A stretch of 64,000 nucleotides of DNA from NCBI GenBank assembly GCA_029718625.1, contig CM056380.1:40564680-40628679 (forward strand). Reading direction: 5' to 3'. Positions 50,001 to 61,211 of this stretch are shown in pieces. Origin of the DNA: Synaphobranchus kaupii (taxonomy: Eukaryota; Chordata; Actinopteri; Anguilliformes; Synaphobranchidae). Position 1 is the stretch's first letter. Each line of letters begins with the position of its first letter. Both the position numbers and the translations under genes were made by a program. Below the pieces are notes generated by a model, which saw only the letters and a program-made list of their open reading frames with translations, searched no databases and was not told the DNA's origin.

Positions 50001-53000
50001 TTTTAAGAGGTAGTATAAATGCACACACCATCTATAAATATTCTATCAAAAGATATCAATAAATGTCGACGTGTACTCTTGAGGGTCACATTGTCACTTG
50101 TTGTGTATCATTGTCACACTTATTTATTTTTAGGACATGAGATTTATCGTGGTCTGTTGTCAGCAGACATGTTACAGCAGCTGCTTGATTGCAGTTACCT
50201 CTTTCATTTATTTTTAAATAAATAAAAGTTTTATTTCTGGTTAAATAAATAAATGAATAAAATTAAATTAAATTGCTCGATCATAGAAGCCCTGTCGTAT
50301 GCTAATAGCCTAATAATCCGATTGGCTACATATCCCTTGAATTGTCTACTCACATTGATTCCTCAGTTGATCGCTGTAAAAGAGAATTGAGTTCTCAGTT
50401 CATCTAACTGGTTAAATAAAGGTAAAAATAAAAATAAAAATGCTGCGGGCTTGCATTTTATCCAATGACCAATGTGTAGTGGTGTGTAGTGGGACCAGTG
50501 GTGTGCGTAGTGGTGTGTAATGGGACCACCGTTGAGTAGCCTGCCTTTATATTGCCCTTTGCACAGCTTGACATTTGTTGGCATGATCACCCTTTCCTGG
50601 AATATTAATAACTCTATTCCAGATTCATACATTTAAAAAAAAAAGGAGGATTTTTCAGCTTTTATTGGACAGCAGAGTGTCGAGAGGAGAGACATGCAAC
50701 AAAGGTCACGCGGCCGGATTTGAACCACCGACCTTGAGGCTTGCAATGAGCATAATATGGATGGTGCTCTTCAGGGTACGCCACTGACACATCCCAGAAG
50801 CTAGCCGAACCTTCAGGAGCTCTTATGCAGGCTTACATAATAGCCTACTTATACTGTACATACAGTTCCAGTGCATGACTCTTTGTCATAAGGCATTTCA
50901 CACTCTATGGCCACTTAAAGGGATACTTCACCCATTTTGAAGAATTTGATATTGTTTTACTTACCCCCTGAAATGGTATGTAGGGCTGTAATGATGCTGT
51001 CCTGGGCTCACCATTGTAGCTAAATTGTAGTAAATCTTGAATTTGAGCAATGCTAACAATTAGCAACTTGCCATTGGATAATGTCCCCCTGGCTAACTTT
51101 GTTTAAATAACCGCCTAAATTCACTAATAACCGCCTAAGGTTTAACAACAGCTTGTGTCGTTGTTGGAAACGAAAATGCACATATGATTACCGAGTGGCA
51201 CAAGGATGCTATTTTCGCTCAAATGGCTATATATGATTATGTAATTTCAGTCTCTGTTTAGATTATGAACATCCGGTAAGAGAGCCGGTAACTTTTAGTA
51301 TCACTCCGCATGAGAACAGTGGCCAGCGTGTAAACAGAGGAGAATCAGCTAGCATTTGTTTTCTTAGCGAAATGTCTGATTATGAAGACGATGACGGGGT
51401 GGAATTTGTAATTGAACCATACTTGTTTGAGCCGGAATATACTGATTTAGAATTAGAATTCCTGTTCTCGTGTGGAATGATACAAAAAGTTACCGGCTCT
51501 CTTACCGGATGTTCATAATTTAAACAGACAGAGGCTGGAACGACATAATCATATACAGTAATTTGAGTGAAAATATTGTCTTTGTGCACTCGGTATTCAT
51601 ATGTGCATTTTTGTTTCCAACAACGTCACTTGTAAAGCTGTTGTTAAACCTTATTTGAGTGGATTAGGTGGTTATTTAAACAAAGTTAGCCGGGGGGACA
51701 TTATATCCAATGGCAAGATGCCAATTGTTAGCATTGCTTCAATTCAGTATTTACTACAATTTAGCTACGACGGTGAGACCAGGACAGCATCACTACAGCC
51801 CTACATTATACATACCATTTCGGGGGTAAGTAAAACATAATTCTTCAAAATGGGTGAACTATCCCTTTAAGTCAATGGAATAAGTGGGTATGAATGTTTA
51901 TGAATGTTTCTGGCTGGTTGTGAGTGCTGTTACGTAGTGTTTACTGTAGTAAACCATATCTTTTTACGCAAGACCCCGAAAGTGTCGCCAAGACTTGTTG
52001 ACTTAACTTTCCTGTGTTCTTGCCATCAGCAGCCGTAGGCTTTGGAAACCGTTTGCTGATGGCAGTTATACTGGCCTGACAAAGATGAATGCTCGCTGAA
52101 TACACTTACACTGCTTTTAGAGTCTGGGTTCACAGGGGCTCTCGTTTTAAAGGTCAGATGTGGGTGCTTGTCAATGATAAAACTTCCCCTGTCTCTCTGT
52201 AATCACCCAGACTAATGTGTCCGGCTTCATGCCGTAAAGGTCATGTAAAGTAATTGCTTGGAGCGCCATCCCCGTGATCTTTTAACTTCTGGCTCCAGCA
52301 CATCAAGGGAAATTTGTTGAAAAATATCATTACCAGTAAATCCACAAGTGGATGTACCCTTTCGTGTTCTCCTCTCATCCAAAATACAAAATACAATGTG
52401 GTGGTGTAAAAACAAATTAAAATTTGTAAACTTTTGAGATGACTGATGCTACTCATACACTACAAACTTGGAAATGAATATTGGACAGACTGGACAGTAC
52501 ATACTCCAAAATTTAGTATGAGTGCCAGATAGGACATTTGTAAGAAGACCAATACGTTTAAATGAATCCTACAGCTTTAGAGGGATAATCTTAAGCATTT
52601 GATATCATATTGGATATTGTAATGTCACACTGAGGCATGTCGCAACAGTAAACAGCAAAATGAATGCTGTGCAAGGGCACCAAATGTGACTTTGGCAGGT
52701 TATTAGCGTATTGCTGTATCCTTTGTTTACAGGAAATCACATTGAGATTTTAAATCTGTTTTGCAAGTGAGGCCTAGTCAGGTTGAGGTGTAAATTGCAT
52801 CGAGTCCTCGTAGGAGGTGATTTGGAACAGCAGCCAATGAGAGAATGCTCAGTCTGGTGTCCCTCTTCTCTCTCCCCAACCCCCCCCCCCCCCCCCCGCC
52901 CCCCTCAGAGCTTCACCGCGGTGACACTGTGCAGGACAAGCAGGTGAAGGAGGCCCGCACAAAGTGCCGCACCATCGCCTGCCTGCTGACGGACGCCCCC

Positions 53001-55220
53001 AACCCCCACTCCAAAGGCGTGCTGATGTTCAAGAAACGCCGGCAGCGGTCGAAGAAGTACACCCTGACCAGCTTCGGGTGCGTGGAGGAAGATGCGCAGC
53101 AGGACTCCCATGAAGAGGAGGAGGAGGAGGACGGTGTCTTGCCCGGTAGCGAGTCCGAGATTGATGAAGACGGCTTCGCCGCCGCCCCCGACCCCACCTG
53201 GGACAGCGACTACCTGGACATGCTGGAGAAGAAGGGGCAGGCAGCGGAGGAGAGGGGTGCGGAGGATCCTGGGCTGACCGCCACCTCGGGGAAAGGGGCG
53301 CAGCTGTTCGAGCAGCAGAGAAGGAGGGCGGCCGAGCACGCCAAGCGGGTGGCCGCCAGAAAGCCACAGGCCCCACCGCCACCGCAGCCCGCGGAGATGG
53401 CGAATATGGAGGCAGGCGCGCCGAGACCGACCTTTGCAACAGCCGAAGTGCCGGCGCCAATCCCAGGACAGCCTTACGCTCTGGCTCCGCCCCCTGCCTT
53501 CGGCATGATGAACGGGGATGTCGTCATCGAGAGCCCCGCAATGATGGTGGTGGCGCAACCCCTGGCTGTGGCGCCCAGGCCGGCCGCCCCACAGGCTCCG
53601 CTCACCTCCTATCTGCTGGCCTCGCCCCCTGCGGCGGAGCTGCCCGAACTGCCCTCCAGCAACGTGCTGAACAGGACGGCCCGGCCCTTCGCCCCCGGCT
53701 TCATCAGCCACCGCGCCTCCACTGCGCCCGTCGTCTTCCAGCCCAACGTGGCCAAGAAGACCCGTCCCGCCACGGCGCCAATAGCCATCACGCCCCCTTA
53801 CTCCTACCCTCCCTCGAAGATGCAGCCGGAAGCCATGCCCATCTCGCCTGTTTTCTCGGCCAGACCAGCACCCAGAGCAGTCTCCGCCCCTGCCACGCCC
53901 ATGGCACCCCTCCACCCCATCATGCCCCCTCCTGTCTTTAAGGCACAGCCAGTCTCGTTGGTGCCTCCCGCCACAGAAATTTCCGTCTCCCCTGCCGCAG
54001 TTGCGCCAGTCGCCTTTACCACCGCGCCTGCAGCACTTCACCAGCAGAGGGCGCAGACATCACCCGGCGGTCGCACTGGCATCCTGCAGGAGTCGCTGCG
54101 CAGCAGGTCCAGGAAGTCCTTGTTCACCCGCCAGGAAGAGAAGAAGAACTCGCCCAACCCCCAGCTGCTGTCCATGGTGCAGAGCCTGGACGAGAGGCCA
54201 CGGGGCGGTGGGCCTGAAGCGGGATTTGAGTCCGGCCCCGAGGAGGACTCCTTCTACCTGGGGGCTGAGGCCTCCAACTTCTACAGGAGTAAACTGGCCC
54301 CGGTGGTGGCGCCCAAACCACGCGTGATTCCGGTGGTCCCGGCAATCCCCCAGGGGGAGGGGAAAGGGGCGGAGCTGTTTGCCCGCAGGCAGAGCCGAAT
54401 GGACTTCTACGTGGTGGACAAGGCCCCCCAGCACCCCCCGCACCCGACCCCTCCCACCCGATCCCGCGACCCCTCCCCCACGCCCTCTCTCCCCTCCCAC
54501 TGGAAATACTCGCCGAACATCCGGGCCCCTCCGCCCATTGGCTACAACCCCTTGCTATCCCCCTCCTGTCCACCGGGGGCACAGCGCACCCCTAGGGCGT
54601 CCGATCCCAAGGCTGTGAAGAGGGGCATCCTGCACAAAGAGGGGATCAAAGCCCTCGACGCCATGCGGAGGCAGCCGTACCAGCTCAACTCGGCCATGTT
54701 TACTTCCGGGCCGAGCCCACACCAGGCCCCCTCTCAGCGGGACGGGCCCCACATGATGGGCAGCTCCCTCAGCTCCCCCAGGCAGATCCCGGTGAAGGCC
54801 GCCCGCGTGTACGAGATCAAGCGCTTCTCCACGCCCACGCCAATGTCGGCGCCCACCACCCTGACACCCACCATCATCGCGCCGCGCTCCGCCACCACCC
54901 TCGCCGAGCCCCTGTGTCGCTCCGACCTGGCCTCACCCCCGCCACTCTCACCCCCTCCTCGCCCCGCCCCAACGGGAGCCTTGCCCCAGCTGTCCAGGTT
55001 ATCCTCCGGCCCCATCCCAAGCTACACTCCCATCCCGCCCCCTTCCATGGCCCAGTCGAGCCTGGCCTACGGCGGCCTCCGGGCGGCCAAGCAGTTTAAG
55101 AGTGCTCCAGAGCTCTGCCCTCCACGGTCACCTGCAGTAAAGGTGCCCAAACCCCACTTTGTCGCCTCCAGGATGGGCATCCAGGCCAACGTGTGGAGGC
55201 CCAGCTTCATGCACTACTGA
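35271..55220 (+). CDS. synpo2l: Synaptopodin 2-like protein (PDZ, Z-disc actin-associated), 4 coding exons, complete
   Basis: SYNPO2L proteins bind actin and alpha-actinin-type partners at the sarcomeric Z-disc and are expressed in heart and skeletal muscle. Exons: 35271-35372, 43187-43338, 43899-44569, 52909-55220; GT-AG junctions and phases agree, total 3237 nt, 1078 residues (human about 977, from memory). An N-terminal PDZ domain (residues 1-84) carries the GGAPWGF carboxylate loop. Exon 3 has the family block [20 protein letters not shown] spans the exon 3/4 junction. Exon 4 has [26 protein letters not shown] (about 338-355), an acidic patch, a long Pro/Ala-rich disordered region, [50 protein letters not shown] and a C-terminal VWRPSFMHY. 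These match SYNPO2L rather than SYNPO2. Zebrafish has la/lb duplicates; I cannot say which this is. The exon 4 acceptor sits next to a long C-run. Confidence 0.95.
40342..41117 (-). mobile_element. Solo-LTR-like element
   Basis: Bounded by TG...CA with flanks CATTA and TATTA (one mismatch). Read on the minus strand it starts TGTCACAGTTTTACTATC, has a TATTTAAG promoter-like word, an AATAAA signal after an ATT run, and ends in ...CCCCTTACA, the order expected of an LTR. No internal retroelement genes adjoin it. An alternative boundary with a perfect 6-bp repeat ATTATG (40338-40343, 41119-41124) is possible. It lies antisense in synpo2l intron 1. Confidence 0.5.
41687..43147. repeat. Large TAG/CAG trinucleotide array, interrupted by a transposon
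   Basis: GTA/AGC-type triplets with sporadic ATT and CGT variants, at 41687-41878 and 42462-43147. The right part contains higher-order copies: the variant string TAGTAATATAAGTAGTCG recurs at 42601 and 42823, a period of 222 bp (74 triplets). The minus strand is open for over 270 codons simply because the unit is three bases. It ends 39 bp before synpo2l exon 2. Confidence 0.95.
41879..42461. mobile_element. 583-bp long-TIR element inserted in the TAG array
   Basis: Inverted arms of about 200 bp begin CAGTGGCGGCTCCTGAGC and match closely, with a short AT-rich centre. The flanks GTAGTAGT (41871-41878, 42462-42469) fit an 8-bp hAT-type target duplication, although any 8-mer of the array would tend to match. 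Confidence 0.8.
44697..44762. repeat. TG microsatellite, left half
   Basis: Pure TG run interrupted at its right end by the element at 44763; a second TG run resumes at about 45775-45812 after the element. Confidence 0.9.
44763..45770. mobile_element. 1-kb TIR element inserted in a TG microsatellite
   Basis: Left end CAGGGTTCAAATTATGGGGG; right end inverted CAGGGTTCGAATTATACC. Flanks TGTGTGTG and TATATGTG are compatible with a decayed 8-bp duplication. A poly(C) tract of about 23 lies near the right end. No transposase found. Confidence 0.65.
46860..47056. repeat. CA microsatellite cluster
   Basis: CA runs at 46860-46892 and 46919-47056 with CGCA variants, in synpo2l intron 3. Confidence 0.9.
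49806..49925. mobile_element. 120-bp MITE-like inverted repeat
   Basis: CACAGTAAAATGTCCAGTGT is mirrored by ACACTGAACATTTTACTGTG; the centre has two copies of CTAATAGAGTACATA. Common short fish repeat type; no clear target duplication. Confidence 0.6.
50640..50790 (-). repeat. Degenerate SINE-like dispersed repeat
   Basis: Contains CAGCTTTTATTGGACAGCAG and a B-box-like GATTTGAACCACCGACC read in reverse, resembling a tRNA-derived repeat frequent in fishes. Diverged. Confidence 0.4.
50919..51866. mobile_element. Fold-back TTAA element with a coding-like centre
   Basis: Arms of about 370 bp start AGGGATACTTCACCC and AGGGATAGTTCACCC and match along their length; TTAA flanks both ends (50915-50918, 51867-51870). 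The roughly 200-bp centre holds a 48-codon ORF with a PYLFEP motif. No transposase. In synpo2l intron 3. Confidence 0.85.
51372..51518 (+). pseudogene. Captured 48-residue ORF with PYLFEP motif
   Basis: Starts [12 protein letters not shown], contains [17 protein letters not shown] and ends at TAA where it runs into the right arm. The acidic N-terminus followed by PYxFEP resembles the first exon of teleost 'P2X7-like' proteins (from memory). It is the only unpaired part of the fold-back element, as expected of a captured exon. Fragment; function unknown. Confidence 0.45.
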
Positions 55221-55474
55221 TGGGGATACTGCACCATAGGAGGCCTCTCACCACCCTGGCACTCCCCTATGTGACAGTTTCCCACATATGTATGGCATTT
55301 ACAAAGAGCCGGGTAAATCACTAAACACTAATATCTATATGGGCCTAGATTTCAATTGGAGTACACAAAAGACACAGGAGAAGAAATGATTTAGGATTGG
55401 CTGTTCAGAGTAATACAGAAGTTATGATGTGTATGATATAACGTTGTTCAAGTAATGATTTGAATCACTCCTAA

Positions 55475-55480
55475 AATAAA
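55475..55480 (+). terminator. Candidate poly(A) signal for synpo2l
   Basis: AATAAA about 255 nt after the synpo2l TGA stop, in AT-rich sequence. It is the first canonical signal found downstream of the stop. Confidence 0.45.
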
Positions 55481-56884
55481 AAGATTATCAAGCCAGATTG
55501 ACTTATTTTCCAGTTTAGAGACAATTTCTTCTATTCTACTGATGTAATTGAAGTTCCAGTATCCAACACGAACATCCCTTGCCCTTTGTAGGGGTAAAAT
55601 GGATCAACAATTATAACTGTAGCCATTCAATATATCAGAGTATCTAATAGGGTGTATAATATTGGCATACGTATATTTTGCTTAGGCTTTTGAAAATTGC
55701 ATAATCAATTGCTCTTACCCTATAGTAAACTGGCAGGTTCTCTGAGATATTCTGGTGGAAAGATTTACTATTCTTTTTGTGTTTTCAAGTATTTGATATC
55801 ATTTGAGAGTCATCTGTAATTGCCTGAGATTAAGTCCCCATATAGCAGGTGAGTTGTGTAACCTGTTGAAGTTTTGGAGAATGCTGATATAATATGAGGC
55901 AAATCCCTTTAGCAACAACAATGGAGTTTAAAAGTCAGCAGTTCAGCTAAATGAAAGATGACTTCAATCAAATCATGTCTAAAACAATGACAGAAAGGCA
56001 AAAAATCTTCTCACTCAACTGAGAATAATAAACTCAAACTGAGTAAACTCACTCATGTTAATTACAGTTCAACAGTTCAACTGAAAGTTTGACTTTCTTG
56101 GATGGGATGTTTGTAAACTGCCTTCCATTTAGTGCATTTAGACTGAGGTCTGTGGTCTTTTTTTTTTGGTGGGAGGCAAAACTGCGTTAAAAGCAAAATA
56201 CCAACCAATTCTCACGAAGGCTCTACTGCAAGTGAACACTGGAGGGCTTGTGGAGCGCCACCTGGTGCCATGTCTCTTTCAGGACGTGTGTATGGCGGTC
56301 TTGTGGGGCGGGTGATTGTGTGAATTCTGGGCGGAAACTGATGTAAAATCTCGAAATGAGTATGATCATCATGGTAACACTGAGAGGAAACAGGAACTTA
56401 ATGACAAATCTGGACTAGAACACGAGTGCTATTTCCTGTGATCTTGCTCCTCACTGGATCGCAGCCTGCTGTCCCTATGCCTCCAGCATGACGATATTGG
56501 AGGCAGAGATGTGATTGACACACCTCATGTCCATCTCAATCAAATATGACCACCAAAGAACCTCAAAGAAAGAACCGGAACTATTGGACTGGACCACATG
56601 CAACTGCTCTGTAATCCTGTCGTGGTCAGACAAACACCAAGACAAACTAGAATTTAAGTTTGAGTTTGTGAGTCCTCTCCTATCCACTGCTGTTTATAAT
56701 GTAATAAGTCTAACAAGCTTCACCACTGCTGTTTTAATGGTGATAAGATTGCAAAGCTTTTAGTTTGAGCTCTAGTCTGACTCACGTGAGTCGATAAGAA
56801 ATAATATGTTGCAAGGACAGGTGTGAACAGGTGTCTGGCTGCAGCTGAGTTGGCCGTAATGTACCGGCCGAGTGCGTAGCTTAA

Positions 56885-57346
56885 AGGGATAGTTCGGAAT
56901 TTTGGACATAATGTCTCCATGATGTAGTTGATTGATGGAAACCATTTTCAGCTAATTCCATGCTGTCCCTTCTTTTGGACATACACATGTTGCTCATGCT
57001 AGCGCAACTCTATGGCAACCGGTAGCATCCACTACCAAATGCACTTAAACTCTCCACAGTGCACCCAAAGCAAATAAAATATGACGACAGTCTATCGGGG
57101 TGTTTATACCATCATTTTTTAAGTCAAACTATCGTTGAATCCTTTACTTTGTGCTGACCTAATATTCTCTGTGGAAGTACGGCGGCGGAGCAAACGTCGC
57201 CATTGCAACTTGTTACTCTTCCTTGTTGTTGTAATCGACCAGTGCCGGCACTACATTCATAGGTAACGTAAAGTATCGCTCTCCCGATAGACTGTCATGG
57301 GTAAGTCGTAATTGAGACATTATGTCCAAAATTCCGAACTATCTCT
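56885..57346. mobile_element. TTAA-flanked non-autonomous element
   Basis: Ends AGGGATAGTTCGGAATTTTG and inverted AGAGATAGTTCGGAATTTTG with TTAA on both sides (56881-56884, 57347-57350). The terminal AGGGATAGTTC is shared with the fold-back element at 50919, indicating the same transposase class. Centre has a short minus-strand frame MATFAPPPYFHREY, significance unclear. Confidence 0.8.
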
Positions 57347-58529
57347 TTAAATCACTCGACTTGGCGTTTGCCATTCACGTTGCTGCCTGTGCTGCGTTGG
57401 TTGTTGATAAATGTGCAGGAAAAGTGTGACCCACGTGTTTGTTTATATATTTCAAAGGACTCAAATGGCCATAACGTGAGGACCGCATTGCAACGAGACA
57501 TTGCAGCAGTGCGGTATGACAGTGTGAAAGAGTGAAAGAGACGCGAATGATGTTCGGGTTGTGGCCGGCAGCGGAACAGACAAGATAAGTGTCTTCATTG
57601 GTGGAGATTGTACAAACCGCATGCAAAAGTAGGCTCCAACCGTTCGGTTCTGCTTTGGCCCTGTGTGCAAGAGAAATAAACAGGCAAAGTTAAGCCAGGG
57701 TCCTGTGATCTAGCACTCTACACTTCTTCCTGGTACCATTTCGGTACTGCTGCTATCCAAATTACTGAATGATGAAGTCTTGCCCATAACAATTCATGGA
57801 CAAAACTCTTTTAGTCCACCATCTTGGGGTTTTAAAAAGAAATGACCCTAAGGTGGGCTTAGGAGACCTTTTGCTGTGGAATGTACCATTTCTCTTGGGG
57901 AAGGGAAAGGGAGGTCTTGTAAAAGGAACAGACTGAAGATATTGTAAGAAACTCCCAGCGCCTCGAGACAGGAGAGGAGAGGAGCATGAGGCGTTGGGGA
58001 GATGGAAGGGCAGATGTTCCATGATGCTGACGTCATTTGCTGTATGAAGAGAATGCAAGAAAGAACATGAAGGAAACCTTTGAAAGAATCAATTTAACTT
58101 GTGTTTAATTTTCATTTCAAAAGCGAGCTTTTATATTTTAGACCTTGTCTTGTATATTGTCTTAATTCCTCCTGTTGCATATAATGTGGGAAACGATCTT
58201 CATTTCATCAGAAAAGGAAAGGTTTATGATAACCCTCATCGGGGACTGAACTCATGGGTTAAATAAACTGCTGGTGTTTTGAAAAAAAGTGACCTTTCAA
58301 AAGACAGGAGCGCTTTTACTGGCTGAAAGACACGGTTTTTAGTGGAATAAAATTATACTTGAAACCTTCCAGCGGGCTGTCTGTTCTAACTTCACTCTTT
58401 GTCTCTTTGTCTTCTTCCCTGTCTGTATTTGTCTCTTTTCACACCAGTGCAGGACATCTTTGTGTATCGTGCTGGTTTTTCCATTTGTGTCTATTAAATA
58501 TGTTATCCAGGGCAACTTGAAATTTGCAT

Positions 58530-58532
<3 letters not shown>

Positions 58533-58580
<48 letters not shown>

Positions 58581-58589
58581 GTCTGTCTA

Positions 58590-58646
<57 letters not shown>

Positions 58647-58656
58647 ATGTCTGTCG
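58533..58656. repeat. ATCT/GTCT tetranucleotide array
   Basis: ATCT repeats pass into GTCT repeats, a transition suggesting point mutation followed by expansion. Confidence 0.95.
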
Positions 58657-58925
58657 CAGTCTGTCTATCTACCACACAGTGTCTGTTTTTATCTGTGAAA
58701 CCTATTCTTTAAAAAAAAGATTTTTAAACGATCTGGTCAAATAAATTACCTTTCTTGTGGTCCGTCCAGAACCATGAATTTCTACTTCTATAATTGTCTA
58801 GCGACAAATGAGATATCAATGTGGGCCCCGTGACACACTCGTCCACAAGAGCACCTCTATTGGTCAACAGGGAAAAACCCCAAAAGCGCTCTTGCGTCAC
58901 TGCCACCTGTCTACCTACTTATGAC

Positions 58926-59155
58926 CAGAGCCGGGTTCAAATAGTATTTGTTTTGGATTCAAATACTTTTCTGCATTTGACTAAGCTTGTGTATTGTATA
59001 TTTGTACCTGGTGTATTTAGAACAATTGAAATACTCCCAAAAGTATAAACCCCACCCATATGCTCCTCCGAGCAGGCTCCAATGCTCCAGGCAAGATCAA
59101 TAGAGAACAGAAAAGAATTTGAATCCAAAACAAATGCTATTTGAACCCAGGTCTG
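58926..59155. mobile_element. 230-bp hAT-like MITE
   Basis: Ends CAGAGCCGGGTTCAAATAG and inverted CAGACCTGGGTTCAAATAG; flanks CTTATGAC and CTTATAAC (58918-58925, 59156-59163) form an 8-bp duplication with one mismatch. Confidence 0.75.
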
Positions 59156-59869
59156 CTTATAACCAGCATGCTCAGCCAGGGCGCAAGGCACGACACTTAT
59201 TGATAAGGAACGGGTAAGCCAAGCAGAAGGGTTCCTGAAACCCTGCACAAGTTCCCAAAACCTGCACTCCCTCACATAAAAACGGGAGGCTGATTGGCCG
59301 GCAGAACATTCGAGTGGTGATAAATGAGTTGTGCTGCTTCTGTGTTTTGTTCACTGCCATTATCTCCCAGGTCTCAAGAGGAATGGATCTACAAGAGATG
59401 TGTCATCCACCTGCACCTACGCATACACACGTCACCATCAGGTCCCTTCCAATTGGCACATGCTGTAGAAAGTAAAAAAAATAGATAACGTTTAATTTCA
59501 TGCCAACTTCGCATCACACTGGAGGACAATCAAATTAACTTTTAGCTGACAGGCACATGCTGATAGCTCACGCTCAGGTGCGTGATAAATATAGACTATC
59601 ACTATCACACACAGGGCCTATGCCTGATTGACAGTTCATGAAACAGAGTCTGAGGAAAGCATGGTTTCTATTTTCTTATGAGTTTTCATAAATCAAAGCT
59701 GGTGTCAAGTAAAATTAATTCAAAGTTTGACTGAAAACAAGCCAGAATTCAGTCAAAGTAATTTCTACAAACTGCATCCAAAAAAATAACTGTCAACCTG
59801 GACACTGTTATGTCGGTGCAAATTGGAATGTAGAACACTGAAGTTGCATCCTCTTAGCTAAATTCCTCA

Positions 59870-60205
59870 TCATCCATCCATTATCTTACCCGTTCTTCTT
59901 ACCCCCCTATCCCAGCATGCATTGGGTGAGAGGCAGGAATACACCCTGGACAGGTTGCCAATCCATTGCAGGGTACACGCACCATTCACTCACACACTCA
60001 TACCTAGGGGCAATGTAGTGTCTCCAATTCACCTTACCCACATGTCTTTGGACTGTGGGAGGAAACCAGAGTCCTCGGAGGAAACCCACGTGGACGTGGA
60101 GAGAACATGCAAACACAGAAAGGCCCTCGGCCGGGATTCAAACTCGGTACCTTCTTGGTGTGAAGCAACAGTGCTTCCCACTGCACCACCATGCCACCAG
60201 TGGTC
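59870..60205. mobile_element. Dispersed teleost repeat resembling a non-LTR retrotransposon 3' end
   Basis: Contains TATCCCAGCATGCATTGGG, CACCCTGGACAGGTTGCC, TTTGGACTGTGGGAGGAAAC and ACTGCACCACCATGCC in the order seen in a very common fish repeat. Class assignment from memory is uncertain. Confidence 0.55.
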
Positions 60206-60239
60206 ATCTACAGACTACAATAACGTGCAGCTAAAGAAT

Positions 60240-60450
60240 TGCATTAATAGCCTACATGTCAGCCATTTTGCAGACACTCTTATCGCCAGCACCTTACACA
60301 ACTTTTTACATCGTATCCAGTTTTACAGCTGGATACATACTGAAGCAATTCAGGGTAGGTTGCTCAAGGGTACAATGTCAGCATCTTACACTGGGAATTG
60401 AACCGGCTACCTCTAGTTTGCCAGCCCAATTCCCCTACCATTATATTACA
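60240..60450 (-). mobile_element. tRNA-derived SINE, second copy, minus strand
   Basis: Reverse complement of the same family as 8190-8420: tail region TTGCAGACACTCTTATC, the middle CAGCTGGATACATACTGAAG, and a diverged tRNA-like head. Older than the first copy. Confidence 0.7.
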
Positions 60451-61063
60451 CCTGCTGCCACATGCTGAATGTACAGGTAAGTGGTGTATGTAGTAAGGGG
60501 TTCCTCACACTTTGCACTTGGTGCTGGTTTTTCTTAAAGACAATCTGTGGGTCATGCAAGGTTGTTGAAAACAAACGTTTATGTTCTTCCTTTAGATTTT
60601 CCTTAAATGTATCTTTAACACAGTGCTCATTCAGCTCCTTGCAATTTGCCCTGTCTTGGAACATGCTCAGTCATTTTCCACAGAGACTTTCCTTTCAGTT
60701 ACCAGGTGTCTACATAATGCACCGGTTTTAGTCTATGAATTAATCATATCATCAGTTGAAATGTAAGCTTTTGCTAAATGGATTGTTTGTCATTTTTCAT
60801 ACGGTCCATGGAGTAGTTTACATAATATGAAAGTTTTAATTGTCTGAGAACTGGTCTTACTTACAAAACGTATTTGGATGTGAATTTGGAGTAGTTGGAT
60901 GTGAATAAGAGAAATGCTTGGAACTTTTTTTTAATAAACCTTTTATTTATAAGTTATATAAACTTTTTGTAGAATTGGCAATTAAAATCAAGCAACAAAA
61001 CAAAGAGAAGCTGAAAAAATTAAACAGTGCTGATTATGTTTCCATAAATTATATTATAATGCT

Positions 61064-61211
<148 letters not shown>

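Larger units (their letters stand above)
44570..52908 (+). other. synpo2l intron 3
   Basis: An 8.3-kb intron between the acidic exon 3 and the large terminal exon. It contains TG/CA microsatellites, a 1-kb terminal-inverted-repeat element (44763-45770), a small MITE (49806-49925), a SINE-like fragment near 50.7 kb and a fold-back TTAA element (50919-51866). A degenerate short tandem repeat rich in GACTGTGA lies at about 46300-46400. No extra coding exon was recognised. Confidence 0.65.

Noticed and set aside
52905..54041. A 378-codon minus-strand frame opposite synpo2l exon 4
   Set aside because: Shadow of the GC-rich synpo2l coding exon; composition follows the antisense of Pro/Ala codons and there is no family resemblance.
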